Under the pieces are notes generated by a model that saw only the letters and a program-made list of their open reading frames with translations, was not told the DNA's origin and ran no database searches. Below, piece after piece: positions 32,246 to 40,817 of a stretch of 62,857 nt of DNA (position 1 is its first letter; the number at the start of each line of letters is the position of its first letter). Position numbers and translations under genes: made by a program. This stretch comes from CAYSYY01 sp964576115 [NCBI: uncultured Gemmatimonadota bacterium] (lineage in GTDB: Bacteria; Blakebacterota; Blakebacteria; Blakebacterales), in assembly GCA_964576115.1 (NCBI GenBank), contig CAZNUA010000018.1, positions 1-62,857 on the forward strand, written 5' to 3'.

Positions 32246-32273
32246 TTGTGGGACAACAACCGGTGCCGATAAT
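32246..32273 (+). promoter_or_regulatory. Candidate promoter of second DUF5916 gene
   Basis: -35 TTGTGG (32246-32251), 16-base spacer, -10 GATAAT (32268-32273). It is placed about 30 bases before the GTG start of the barrel gene. The -10 is a good match; the -35 is weak. Confidence 0.45.
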
Positions 32274-32302
32274 CTTCAACCTGGCCTTCCCGGGAGGTTC
32301 TG

Positions 32303-34522
32303 GTGCGCGTTCTTTCAGCCCTGCTCTGTGCTGTCCTGCTCAACCTGTGCTCTGGGTCAGTCGCGGCCGGCAATGTTCGATCGTCCGATCCGGATACCCG
32401 GGATCCCCGGGCAGATATCCGGCCTCTGCGGGCCGAGGTCGCACCGGTGATCGACGGCGCTCTCGACGATGCCCTCTGGCGGAACGAACCGATTTCAGAA
32501 CCCTTCATCACTTATAACCCCACCCGTGGCGACATCCTGCCGCAGCACACCGAGGTCTGGGTCGCCTGCGACGACGAGAACCTCTATTTCGCCTTCCGCT
32601 GTCACGACAGCGAAGCGGACCGTATCAGGACCACCATCACCCAACGGGATAATATTTTTGCGGATGACTGGGTGGGGATCTCGCTCGACGCTCTGGGAAC
32701 CCGGCAGACCTCGTACGATCTCTTCGTCAATCCGAGCGGGATCCAGGGCGATATTCTCACCTCGGCCGTGAGCGGCGAGGACCTGGCCCCCGACTTCGTC
32801 TGGGAGAGTGCCGGACGGGTGACCGCTGAGGGGTACGAGGTGGAGATGAAGGTGCCCCTGCGCAGTATCCGCTTCCGCAGCGGCCGGGAGGTGCGGATGG
32901 GGATCCTCTTCTGGCGCCGCATCAGCCGTCTCGGGGTGAGCGGTTCGTGGCCCGAACTCCCGGCCGGCACGAGCGTCTTCGCCTCCCACGCCCCGCTTCT
33001 GTTCGAAGAGCTCCGCGCCCCCCTCCTGCTCGAATTCCTGCCCAGCGTGACCTGGGGGTCGAATCGCGAGCGGCAGAGCACGTCGGCCTGGGCCGACCGG
33101 GATATCTCGCGTGACCTCGGGATCAGTATGAAATACGGTCTCACGTCAGCGGTTACTGCCGAGGCCACCTGGAATCCCGACTTCAGCCAGGTCGAAAGCG
33201 ATGCCTTCCAGGCCGAGGTGAACCGGCGCTACGACGTGTTCTATGAAGAAAAACGGCCCTTTTTCATGGAGGGGGTCGACATCTTCGATTTCGCTCTGAT
33301 CGGGCACGGCTACATGGGCACCGTGCTGCATACGCGGAATATCGTCGACCCCCTCTGGGGCGGCAAACTGACCGGCACCGTCGGCCAGGCCTCCTTCGGT
33401 CTGCTTGGCGCCGGCGATGAGTGGCCCGGGTATGCCTGGGAAGGAGCCGAGAATCCGAACCTGGGGAAGCAGGCGCAGTTCCTGATCGGACGGGGCAAAT
33501 ACAGCCTGGGTCGAGACTCCTACGTGGGCCTGCTCTATTCCGGGCGCACCTTCGCGGGGCACGAGAACGCCGTTGTAGGGGCCGACACCCGGCTCTGGTT
33601 CGGGGAGCGCACGACGGCCAGCCTCGGCGTGCTGGGCAGTTCTACGACCGACGTTGGGGGAGCGGCAGCCCACGGCACCTCGGTCCAGGCCACCTATAAT
33701 TACGCCACCCGTGGTTTCGGAGCCGCGGCGGCGTTTGAGCACTACGACCGCACCTTCGCGATGGATTCGGCCTTCCTGAACCGCACCGGCGTCGACAACG
33801 GCTGGATCTGGCTCAGCCCCAATTTCTATCCCGAAAACGAGCGGCTCGGCTGGCTGCACCGCTGGAGTCCCGAACTGGTCCTCTCCCGCACCCGTGATCA
33901 TGTTACCGACAGAAGCGACGAGTACTACAGTCTGGCCCTGTCTACCTTCATGACCCGGCAGGGCAATCTGCGCCTGGAATACGGTTATTCGCGCGAGTGG
34001 TGGCAGGACCGCTTTTTCGACCAGGTGAGCCTGGCCCTCAACGGTGGAGTGCAGCTGTGGCGCTGGCTCGGTTTCGGCGGGCACGTGGCCCTCTCCGACG
34101 GGATCTACTACTGGTCCGATCCCGCCTACGCCGGCAAGAGCCGCTCGGCCGGCCTCGAGTGCAACCTCCAGCCGAATGCCCGCTTCAGTCAGGGTCTGTT
34201 CGTCTACCACGAACACTTCCGGCGGGCCGACAGCGGTGCCCGGGTCTATGAGGTGAACATCGTCGTGAGCCGGACGACCTATCAGTTCAACCGCTATTTC
34301 TTCGTGCGTGGTCTGGCCCAGTACGACAGCAGCCAGCGGCGCCTGCTGACCGATTTCCTGGCCTCATTCACACTCATCCCCGGCACTGTCATGCACCTGG
34401 GCTATGGTTCGATCTACGATCGGGGTGTTTGGAACGCCGGTCAATACGTGGCCGGCCGGGGGAGTCTGACCGAACTGCGGCGGGGCATTTTCTTCAAGGC
34501 CAGCTACCTCTGGCGCTTCTGA
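32303..34522 (+). CDS. DUF5916 outer-membrane protein with CBM9-like domain (second copy)
   Basis: A 739-residue secreted protein. Signal peptide (VLSALLCAVLLNLCSGSVAAG), then a CBM9-like sandwich starting VAPVIDGALDDALW, then a barrel with the hallmark YEEKRPFFMEGVDIFDF (about residue 314). It ends in a phenylalanine (SYLWRF), typical of outer-membrane barrels. GTG start with GGGAGG six bases upstream. It shares the domain order of 86-2272 but is clearly diverged. Possible carbohydrate- or ligand-binding outer-membrane protein; function unproven. Confidence 0.87.
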   Translation: MRVLSALLCAVLLNLCSGSVAAGNVRSSDPDTRDPRADIRPLRAEVAPVIDGALDDALWRNEPISEPFITYNPTRGDILPQHTEVWVACDDENLYFAFRCHDSEADRIRTTITQRDNIFADDWVGISLDALGTRQTSYDLFVNPSGIQGDILTSAVSGEDLAPDFVWESAGRVTAEGYEVEMKVPLRSIRFRSGREVRMGILFWRRISRLGVSGSWPELPAGTSVFASHAPLLFEELRAPLLLEFLPSVTWGSNRERQSTSAWADRDISRDLGISMKYGLTSAVTAEATWNPDFSQVESDAFQAEVNRRYDVFYEEKRPFFMEGVDIFDFALIGHGYMGTVLHTRNIVDPLWGGKLTGTVGQASFGLLGAGDEWPGYAWEGAENPNLGKQAQFLIGRGKYSLGRDSYVGLLYSGRTFAGHENAVVGADTRLWFGERTTASLGVLGSSTTDVGGAAAHGTSVQATYNYATRGFGAAAAFEHYDRTFAMDSAFLNRTGVDNGWIWLSPNFYPENERLGWLHRWSPELVLSRTRDHVTDRSDEYYSLALSTFMTRQGNLRLEYGYSREWWQDRFFDQVSLALNGGVQLWRWLGFGGHVALSDGIYYWSDPAYAGKSRSAGLECNLQPNARFSQGLFVYHEHFRRADSGARVYEVNIVVSRTTYQFNRYFFVRGLAQYDSSQRRLLTDFLASFTLIPGTVMHLGYGSIYDRGVWNAGQYVAGRGSLTELRRGIFFKASYLWRF

Positions 34523-34619
34523 CCGGCGCGGCGACCGCTTAGCGGACTGCCGTGCACTCCGGCCCGGCCCCCTCTCGGTGACCTCGTTCCTTCCTCTCGG
34601 TCTGGACCGGGAACCCGAC

Positions 34620-35549
34620 ATGACCGAAGAACGTTACGGCATCAGGGTCTGGATCGCGTATGCGGTCGTTTCCGTTGTCTGGGGCTCCACCTATCTGGCA
34701 ATCCGGGTCGGGGTAGTCGAGATGCCCCCCTTCTGGATGGCCGGCGTGCGGCTCGTCACTGCCGGGGTGATCCTGCTCGCGATCGCTCTCGCTTCAGGGC
34801 GCCGCCTGCCCCGCGAGGCGTCGGCATGGGGTTGGCTCGTCCTCACCGGGGTACTCATCCTCGGCTTTGCCCTGGGGGGGATGTTCTGGGCCGAGCAGCA
34901 CCTGGAGTCGGGCCTGGCCGCCCTGCTGGCCTGTGTCAGCCCCATCCTCATGGCGCTCTACGGTTCGCTTGGCCCTCGAGGCGAGCGCCTCACCCCGCGG
35001 ATCGTGATCGGACTGCTGATCGGACTGGCCGGGGTGGCCATCCTGGTCGATCCGGGCTGGGCCCACATGGACGGGGCCGTTCCTTATGTCGCGGTGGGGG
35101 TCATTCTGGCGGGCAGCAACGCCTGGTCGGGGGGCAGTGTGCTGGCCAAACGCAAGCTGACGGCGGTCAGCCCGCTTCTCTCGAGCGCGATCCATTCCCT
35201 GGCGGGAGGGATCTTCCTGCTTCTGGTCGATCTGGTGCTGCGCGGGGGCTCGATCCCGGCGGCCCCGGGCCGGGCCTGGGTTGCCCTGGCCTATCTGACC
35301 CTGTTCGGAAGCGTGATTGCCTATTCCGCCTATCTCTACCTCGTCACCCACATGGCTCCGGCCCGGGCGGGTACCTATACCTACATCAATCCCGTCATCG
35401 CCGTTCTGCTCGGGACCCTGATCCTGAACGAGGCGATCACCTGGCGGATCGTCCTCGGCGGGGTCGTGATCCTCGGCGGTCTGGCCCTCGTGCGCCGGGC
35501 CCGCCTCCGACCGCGCGGGGCGCTGCTGGTCGAAGAACCGGCCGCCTGA
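34620..35549 (+). CDS. EamA/DMT-family transporter
   Basis: A 309-residue protein with ten predicted helices made of two EamA units. Typical motifs: YAVVSVVWGSTYLAIRVGV near the N-terminus, and YLYLVTHMAPARAGTYTYINPVIAVLLG followed by EAITWRIVLGGVVILGGLAL in the second unit. Such drug/metabolite transporters export amino acids or metabolites. The ATG at 34620 directly precedes the first helix. The stop at 35547-35549 abuts the -35 box of the next promoter, so the NhaC gene has its own promoter. Confidence 0.9.
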   Translation: MTEERYGIRVWIAYAVVSVVWGSTYLAIRVGVVEMPPFWMAGVRLVTAGVILLAIALASGRRLPREASAWGWLVLTGVLILGFALGGMFWAEQHLESGLAALLACVSPILMALYGSLGPRGERLTPRIVIGLLIGLAGVAILVDPGWAHMDGAVPYVAVGVILAGSNAWSGGSVLAKRKLTAVSPLLSSAIHSLAGGIFLLLVDLVLRGGSIPAAPGRAWVALAYLTLFGSVIAYSAYLYLVTHMAPARAGTYTYINPVIAVLLGTLILNEAITWRIVLGGVVILGGLALVRRARLRPRGALLVEEPAA

Positions 35550-35578
35550 TTGACTCCCCGCTCGCGGGGTGATATATA
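35550..35578 (+). promoter_or_regulatory. Promoter of the nhaC-alpha-galactosidase operon with spacer dyad
   Basis: -35 TTGACT (35550-35555), exactly 17-base spacer, -10 TATATA (35573-35578). The spacer begins with the perfect dyad CCCCGC-TC-GCGGGG (35556-35569). The sequence can also form a short hairpin, but there is no T-tract; promoter use is the better reading because both boxes and spacing are near consensus. Confidence 0.7.
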
Positions 35579-35623
35579 GAGCCCGTCCGCTCACTCCCGA
35601 CGGGGAGGATGTCCTCACACATC

Positions 35624-37039
35624 ATGGATACCTACGGCTGGCTCTCGGTTCTCCCCCCTCTTCTGGCCATCGTTCTGGCCGTACGTACCAAGCAGGTCTA
35701 TATATCGCTCCTGGTCGGCATCTGGCTGGCCTGGACGATCATCGCCGGCGGTAACCCGCTCGGCGGAGCCGTGACGACCGTGGACGGCCTGATCGAGGTC
35801 TTCGCCGATCCCGATAACACCCGGGTGATCCTCTTCAGTGCCCTGATCGGAGCCGTGATCACCCTGACCCAGCGTTCGGGGGGCATGCAGGGTTTTGTGA
35901 ACTGGGTGGTAGGCCGCGGCCTGGTCAATACCCGCCGATCGGCGGGTCTGCTGGCCTGGTTCCTCGGGCTTGTCATCTTCATCGAATCGAGTATCTGCGT
36001 GCTGGTTTCGGGCGCGGTCTCCCGACCGATCTTCGACCGCCTGAAGATCAGCCGCGAGAAGTTGAGCTACATCCTCGATTCGACCTCGGCCCCGAAGTGC
36101 ATCATCATCCCCCTCAACGCCTGGGGGGCCTTCGTGCTCGGCTTGCTGGCCACCCAGGGTGTCGACGATCCGGTGCGGATGTTCATCGCTTCGATCCCCC
36201 TCAACTTCTATGCCTTTCTGGCGCTGGCCCTGGTCCTGGGAGTAATCCTGACCAACCGGGATTTCGGGCCCATGATCGAAGCCGAACGGCGGGTACGCGA
36301 GGAAGGCAAGCTGCTGCGCGATGGAGCCGAGCCGCTGGTGTCGGACGAGGTCGTGGCCATGGAAGCCAAACCGGAGATCCCGCAACGGGCCGTGAACATG
36401 GTCCTGCCCGTCACGGTCATGGTCATAACCATGCCGGTCGTGCTGCTTGTCACCGGGCGGGGGAACCTGATGCAGGGTTCCGGTTCGGTCTCCGTTCTCT
36501 GGTCGGTGATCGCGGCCATCCTCGTGGCCGGTATCGCCTACCGGATTCAGGGCCTGATGACAATGCGGGAGATCGTGGACCTGATCATGAAAGGGGTCGG
36601 CGGACTGATCCCTCTGGCGGCCCTGATGATGCTTGCCTTTGCCATCGGTGATGCCTGCGACGCCCTGGGGACCGGTCCCTTCGTGGCCCGGGTGGCTGAC
36701 GCCGCTCTGCCCACCGCCGTCCTGCCGGCGGTTCTCTTCATCGCCGCCGGTTTCATCGCCTTCTCCACCGGCACCTCGTGGGGCACCTTCGCCATCATGA
36801 TCCCGATCGCCATCCCGATGGTGCACGTTATCGGACTGCATCCCGGTCTGGCGCTGGCGGCGGTGCTCGGCGGTGGGGTCTTCGGCGATCACTGCTCGCC
36901 GATCTCCGACACCACCATCATCTCTTCAATGGCCTCGGCCACCGATCACATCGATCACGTCCGTACCCAACTTCCCTATGCCCTGACCGCGGGGGGTGCA
37001 ACGGTGGTTCTCTACCTGATCGCCGGCCTCATCTTATGA
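35624..37039 (+). CDS. NhaC-family Na+/H+ antiporter
   Basis: A 471-residue membrane protein with about 12 helices. NhaC hallmarks: LPPLLAIVLAVRTKQVYISLL at the N-terminus, the middle motif STSAPKCIIIPLNAWGAFVLGLL, FIAAGFIAFSTGTSWGTFAIMIPIA, and FGDHCSPISDTTIISSMAS. It probably exchanges Na+ for H+, although some family members carry other anions. Start choice is uncertain: GGAGG sits immediately before an ATG at 35609 and 15 bases before this one. The 3' end overlaps the alpha-galactosidase ATG (ATGA), so expression is coupled. Confidence 0.9.
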   Translation: MDTYGWLSVLPPLLAIVLAVRTKQVYISLLVGIWLAWTIIAGGNPLGGAVTTVDGLIEVFADPDNTRVILFSALIGAVITLTQRSGGMQGFVNWVVGRGLVNTRRSAGLLAWFLGLVIFIESSICVLVSGAVSRPIFDRLKISREKLSYILDSTSAPKCIIIPLNAWGAFVLGLLATQGVDDPVRMFIASIPLNFYAFLALALVLGVILTNRDFGPMIEAERRVREEGKLLRDGAEPLVSDEVVAMEAKPEIPQRAVNMVLPVTVMVITMPVVLLVTGRGNLMQGSGSVSVLWSVIAAILVAGIAYRIQGLMTMREIVDLIMKGVGGLIPLAALMMLAFAIGDACDALGTGPFVARVADAALPTAVLPAVLFIAAGFIAFSTGTSWGTFAIMIPIAIPMVHVIGLHPGLALAAVLGGGVFGDHCSPISDTTIISSMASATDHIDHVRTQLPYALTAGGATVVLYLIAGLIL

Positions 37040-39180
37040 GCCGACCGATCCCCTCACCGCCGGCGCTGATCGTACCCGTCGTCCTTGCCCTGGTTCTGAC
37101 CGGGTGTGTTGCCGATCAACGCCCCGACGACGGCGGTCCCCCTGTGGCTCCCGCCCGGGTGGCGTTCACCGACGGACAGCTCACCCTGACCTACGACGGC
37201 CAGGTCATCTTCTGCGCCACGGTCACCTCCAGGGTCCCGATCACGCTGAGCGAGGTCGTTGATGCCGGGCAGGCCGTGACCCAGGCTCTGCGGCTGCAAT
37301 CGGCCGATCTGCGCACACCGGTCCACCTCCGCGGCGAGATAGCCGCCGGATCGACGGCGTTTGCCTGCGAGGTCGACCGTCGCCGCACCGGACTCGATAT
37401 CGTCCGGCACGTCTCGGGGCCGAGCCGGAGCCGGCTGAACCGCGCCGTCTACGACCGGAACGCCGACTGGGTGCTCTCGGTCGACATCCCCACTCCGGTC
37501 GTGATCACGCCCGAAGAGAGCGGGGCCGAAGGTACCCGCTTCGGTCTGGAGGCCGAGGGCAGCTACGTCACCCTGCGCTTCCGGCCGCGCTGGTACGGTC
37601 GGCATCGGGGATTGACTGCCTTCCGGCCGTGGGAGTACGAAGTCTGGCCCGGTTCGGTGGCGGGGTGGTGCTCGTGGTTTGCGTACTTCCGTGACATCGA
37701 CGAGGAGACACTGCAACGGGCGGCCGAGGTCTTCGGGCGCGAGCTGGGGCCTTTCGGCTACGACTACTTCCAGATGGATGACGGGTATCAGCAGGAACCG
37801 GGGGGGCCGCCCGAGAGTTGGCTCGTACCCAATGAGAAGTTCCCCTCCGGCCTGGAAGACCTGGCCCGGACCATTGCCGGTTGCGATCTGGTACCCGGGA
37901 TCTGGACCTATGCCTCCTTCCACGACCAGGCCTGGGTCGAGACCCACCCGGAACTCTTCGTCCGCACCCCCGCCGGTGAGCCCGCCCGCGGCATGTGGGT
38001 CGGCTACGTCATGGACGCCTCTGTTCGGGCCACGCTGGAGGAGATCGTCCGGCCGATCTACCGCGGCCTGAGGGAAATGGGGTGGGGCTACTTCAAGGTC
38101 GATGCCCTCCGGCACCTGCGTTACGAGGGGTACAACAGCTTCCCCGGCCATTTCGCCGAACGCGGTCTCGACCGGGTCGAGGTTTTTCGTGCTTTTGCCC
38201 GGGCGATCCGGGAGGAGATCGGACCAGAGAGTTTCATGCTCGGCTGCTGGGGGATCCGGCCCGAGCTGATCGGTATCCTCGACGGCTGTCGCATCGGCGG
38301 GGACGGCTTCAGTTACGCCGGCCTGGCCCAGTACAACTCCTTCAACAACGTTATCTGGCGCAACGATCCCGATCATGTCGAGCTGACCCCTGAAGAAGCC
38401 TACCGTTCGTGCCTGGTCACCTCGCTGACCGGCTCGCTGCTCATGCTCACCGACCGCCCCGAACGCTATGAGAGCGATCTGGTCGAACCGGCCCGGCGGG
38501 CCGCCCCGGTGCTCTTCACCCGGCCCGGGCAGATCTACGACGTCGATCCGAGCCGCTCGATGTATCTCGAGGCGGTCGAGACCGAAGTCAGCGGCGACGG
38601 CCACCGCATCTTCGACGCCAACCTGATTCCGCGCTGCGATCTCTTCAGCCTCGAGGTCACCCGTGATTTCGGTCACTGGCTCTGCCTGGGCCGGATGGGG
38701 GGTGCCGACGAATCGATCTCCTTCGCCGAACTCGGTCTGGACAGCGAGACTGCCTGCCATGTCACCGAGTTCTGGTCGGGTCGTTATCTCGGCCGTTTCC
38801 TCGGGGAATTTCCCCCGGGCCCGATCGAGCCCCGCTTCGGTTGCCAGCTCTTCGTCATTCGGCCCGCTCTGGACCGGCCGCAGATCCTCTCGACCAGCCG
38901 GCATATCTCCTCCGGGGGGCTCGAACTCTCCGATGTCCGCTTCTCCGGCGGCATGCTCACGGGCCGCAGCCTGCTGGTGGGGGGGGACCGGTACACCCTG
39001 ACTCTCTTCGAACCGGTCGGGTGGAGCGGGGCCGAGGTTACCTGCAGCGGAGCGCGGGTGATGCAAAACCGGACCGAGGCCGTCGGTGAGGGCGCCCGCG
39101 TGCGCCGGATCGTGCTCGAGAGTGACGTAGCCGCTGAAGTGGAGTGGCGGGTGGAGTACCGTTCCGCACCTGGTTCCTGA
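37036..39180 (+). CDS. Lipoprotein alpha-galactosidase (clan GH-D, GH36-like)
   Basis: A 714-residue protein with a lipoprotein signal (LVLTGC, Cys24). An N-terminal beta-sandwich (to about residue 210) precedes the GH-D barrel: GWCSWFAYFRDI, YDYFQMDDGYQQE, GIWTYASFHD, then the nucleophile Asp in GYFKVDALRH and the probable acid/base Asp in DGCRIGGDGF. The C-terminus is a small beta domain. Expected to hydrolyse terminal alpha-galactosides from raffinose-type sugars or galactomannan at the outside of the inner or outer membrane. Starts within the nhaC stop (ATGA), suggesting that Na+ circulation and sugar use are co-regulated. Confidence 0.87.
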   Translation: MSRPIPSPPALIVPVVLALVLTGCVADQRPDDGGPPVAPARVAFTDGQLTLTYDGQVIFCATVTSRVPITLSEVVDAGQAVTQALRLQSADLRTPVHLRGEIAAGSTAFACEVDRRRTGLDIVRHVSGPSRSRLNRAVYDRNADWVLSVDIPTPVVITPEESGAEGTRFGLEAEGSYVTLRFRPRWYGRHRGLTAFRPWEYEVWPGSVAGWCSWFAYFRDIDEETLQRAAEVFGRELGPFGYDYFQMDDGYQQEPGGPPESWLVPNEKFPSGLEDLARTIAGCDLVPGIWTYASFHDQAWVETHPELFVRTPAGEPARGMWVGYVMDASVRATLEEIVRPIYRGLREMGWGYFKVDALRHLRYEGYNSFPGHFAERGLDRVEVFRAFARAIREEIGPESFMLGCWGIRPELIGILDGCRIGGDGFSYAGLAQYNSFNNVIWRNDPDHVELTPEEAYRSCLVTSLTGSLLMLTDRPERYESDLVEPARRAAPVLFTRPGQIYDVDPSRSMYLEAVETEVSGDGHRIFDANLIPRCDLFSLEVTRDFGHWLCLGRMGGADESISFAELGLDSETACHVTEFWSGRYLGRFLGEFPPGPIEPRFGCQLFVIRPALDRPQILSTSRHISSGGLELSDVRFSGGMLTGRSLLVGGDRYTLTLFEPVGWSGAEVTCSGARVMQNRTEAVGEGARVRRIVLESDVAAEVEWRVEYRSAPGS

Positions 39181-39218
39181 GGAAGATCTGTCGGAGATCC
39201 GGAGGCCCGGTGTCAGCA

Positions 39219-39923
39219 CTACTCGTGGGGTGGGGCGGCGTGCGATTCAATCCAGTCCTGCAGGCGGTCCCGATAGACATAGCCGAGGACAAAGAGCGCT
39301 GTCGCCAGCACCAGCAGGCTGACAGCCAGTACCCACCGCTGCCCGGCCGCGGCGCTGCCCATCAGGGTCGAACCGGCGATGCCTGGCAGCCGTCCCACCA
39401 TCGACACGGCCAGGAACCAGCCGAACCGCATCGGTGAGAGACCGGCCACATAACAGAGGATATCCTTTGGTATGCCGGGGATGACGAAGAGCAGGAAAAA
39501 CCCGATCTGAGCTTTCGAGCTACAGCTGATCTGTTCCAGGCGCGCGACCCGGTCGGGGGGGAAAAAACGATGGACGAAAGCCGGGCCGAGAGCGCGCGCC
39601 AGATAGAAATTCAACGCCGAACCGATCGCAATACCGCCGGTCGTCAGGGCCAGACCGGCTCCGAAGCCGAACAGGTACCCACCCGCGATCTGCACCGTTT
39701 CGCCGGGAATGACGAAAACCAGCACCTGGACGATCTGGGCGCCCAGGAAGATGAGCGGGGCGGCCAGACCCCATTCGCTGATCCAGGTCCGCACCGCTAC
39801 GGGGGTGGAGAAGATATCCCAGATCTGGTGCCGGAAGGCGAAGACCAGGACGAGCAGACCGACGATCAGCAGGGGGAAAGCCAGTCCGGCGATCAGACTC
39901 CCCCGTCGTCCGGTGGTATCCAT
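39219..39923 (-). CDS. VTT-domain membrane protein (TVP38/DedA type)
   Basis: A 234-residue membrane protein. Core VTT features: FLGAQIVQVLVFVIPGETVQIAGGYLFG, ARALGPAFVHRFF, LLFVIPGIPKDILCYVAGLSPMRFGWF and VSMVGRLPGIAGSTLMG. The family is implicated in lipid scrambling or membrane-potential maintenance; the specific role is unknown. The start lies 3 bases after the lepB stop, so it is co-transcribed with signal peptidase. Confidence 0.9.
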   Translation of the reverse strand: MDTTGRRGSLIAGLAFPLLIVGLLVLVFAFRHQIWDIFSTPVAVRTWISEWGLAAPLIFLGAQIVQVLVFVIPGETVQIAGGYLFGFGAGLALTTGGIAIGSALNFYLARALGPAFVHRFFPPDRVARLEQISCSSKAQIGFFLLFVIPGIPKDILCYVAGLSPMRFGWFLAVSMVGRLPGIAGSTLMGSAAAGQRWVLAVSLLVLATALFVLGYVYRDRLQDWIESHAAPPHE

Positions 39924-39926
39924 TCG

Positions 39927-40616
39927 TTACCTGACGGGGTGACCGAACCGGGACCAGCGGATCCGGCTCCAGAAGGGGCGAGTGGGATCGGCCTCCCAGG
40001 AATAGAGCACGAACATCGCCCGGCCCAGGATGAGATCTTCATCCAGAAAGCCCCAGCCGCGGCTGTCGAGTGAAATGTCACGGTTGTCGCCCATGACGAA
40101 AAGTTGATCGGCCGGTACCGTGACCGGCCCCATGTTGTCCCGTTGTGAACTCAGGGGAGGGAGGATGGTCTCGTTCACCGGGCGGGCCTGTTCGGGCAGG
40201 GGTACTTCCTCGCCATCCACAAAGACATGCTTGTTACGGATTTCGATCGTCTGTCCCTCAACTGCAATGATCCGCTTGACCAGTCGGGTTCGCTCTTCGA
40301 TCGGGGAATTGAACACGATGATATCCCCGGGGCGGGGATCGCGCAGGGCCGGCAGGCGCACACCGATCAGAGGCAGGCGCGCACCGTAGATGAATTTATT
40401 CCCCAATACGGTATCGCCGGGCAGGACGGTGTACTCCATCGACGACATCTCGACATTGTAGGCTTCGGCAATGGAGATGCGGATCACGGTCGTCAGGAGG
40501 ATGACGATCAGCAGGAACTTTGCCAGCTCGAGCAGCTTCTGCGAAGAACCGGGAGGATCGACCTTCTCCGGTTTCACAGGCGACGCTTGCGGCTTTTCTC
40601 CCGGTTGCTCGCTCAT
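39927..40616 (-). CDS. lepB: Signal peptidase I
   Basis: A 229-residue membrane peptidase that removes signal peptides from exported proteins. One N-terminal membrane helix (LAKFLLIVILLTTVIRISIAEAY), then box B with the catalytic Ser in VEMSSMEYTVLPGD, box D with the catalytic Lys in RLVKRIIAVEGQTIEI, and box E GDNRDISLDSRGWGFL. Box B has Tyr where Pro is usual after SMx. The ATG at 40616 precedes a Pro/Lys-rich cytoplasmic tail. A longer open frame upstream is antisense to the cation efflux gene and is ignored. Confidence 0.94.
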   Translation of the reverse strand: MSEQPGEKPQASPVKPEKVDPPGSSQKLLELAKFLLIVILLTTVIRISIAEAYNVEMSSMEYTVLPGDTVLGNKFIYGARLPLIGVRLPALRDPRPGDIIVFNSPIEERTRLVKRIIAVEGQTIEIRNKHVFVDGEEVPLPEQARPVNETILPPLSSQRDNMGPVTVPADQLFVMGDNRDISLDSRGWGFLDEDLILGRAMFVLYSWEADPTRPFWSRIRWSRFGHPVR

Positions 40617-40817
40617 CACGCCCTTTCTACGGCAGGAATACGCACCGGTTCCCCGGCATCGGACTCCTAATCTGATATCGATCGGGCTCTCCCGCCACCT
40701 GAGTCTGGGATTTGATTTCTGCCTTTCGGCCGGGCGGTTCGCTGAGCCATCATGTTCCCCGGAGCCGGGTCGGCTGTCATGAGCCTGGATCCGGCGGCAG
40801 CCTTCGGAGTCAAACGC

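Noticed and set aside
35556-35569. Short GC hairpin after the EamA gene as a terminator
   Set aside because: No T-tract follows, and the repeat sits exactly in the 17-base spacer of a near-consensus promoter, so a regulatory dyad is the better reading.
35615-36892. 425-codon minus-strand frame opposite nhaC
   Set aside because: Gln/Asp/His-rich composition is the reverse complement of helix codons; no known domain.
37054-39219. 721-codon minus-strand frame
   Set aside because: Fully antisense to the alpha-galactosidase whose catalytic motifs are clear; the antisense product has no recognisable motif.
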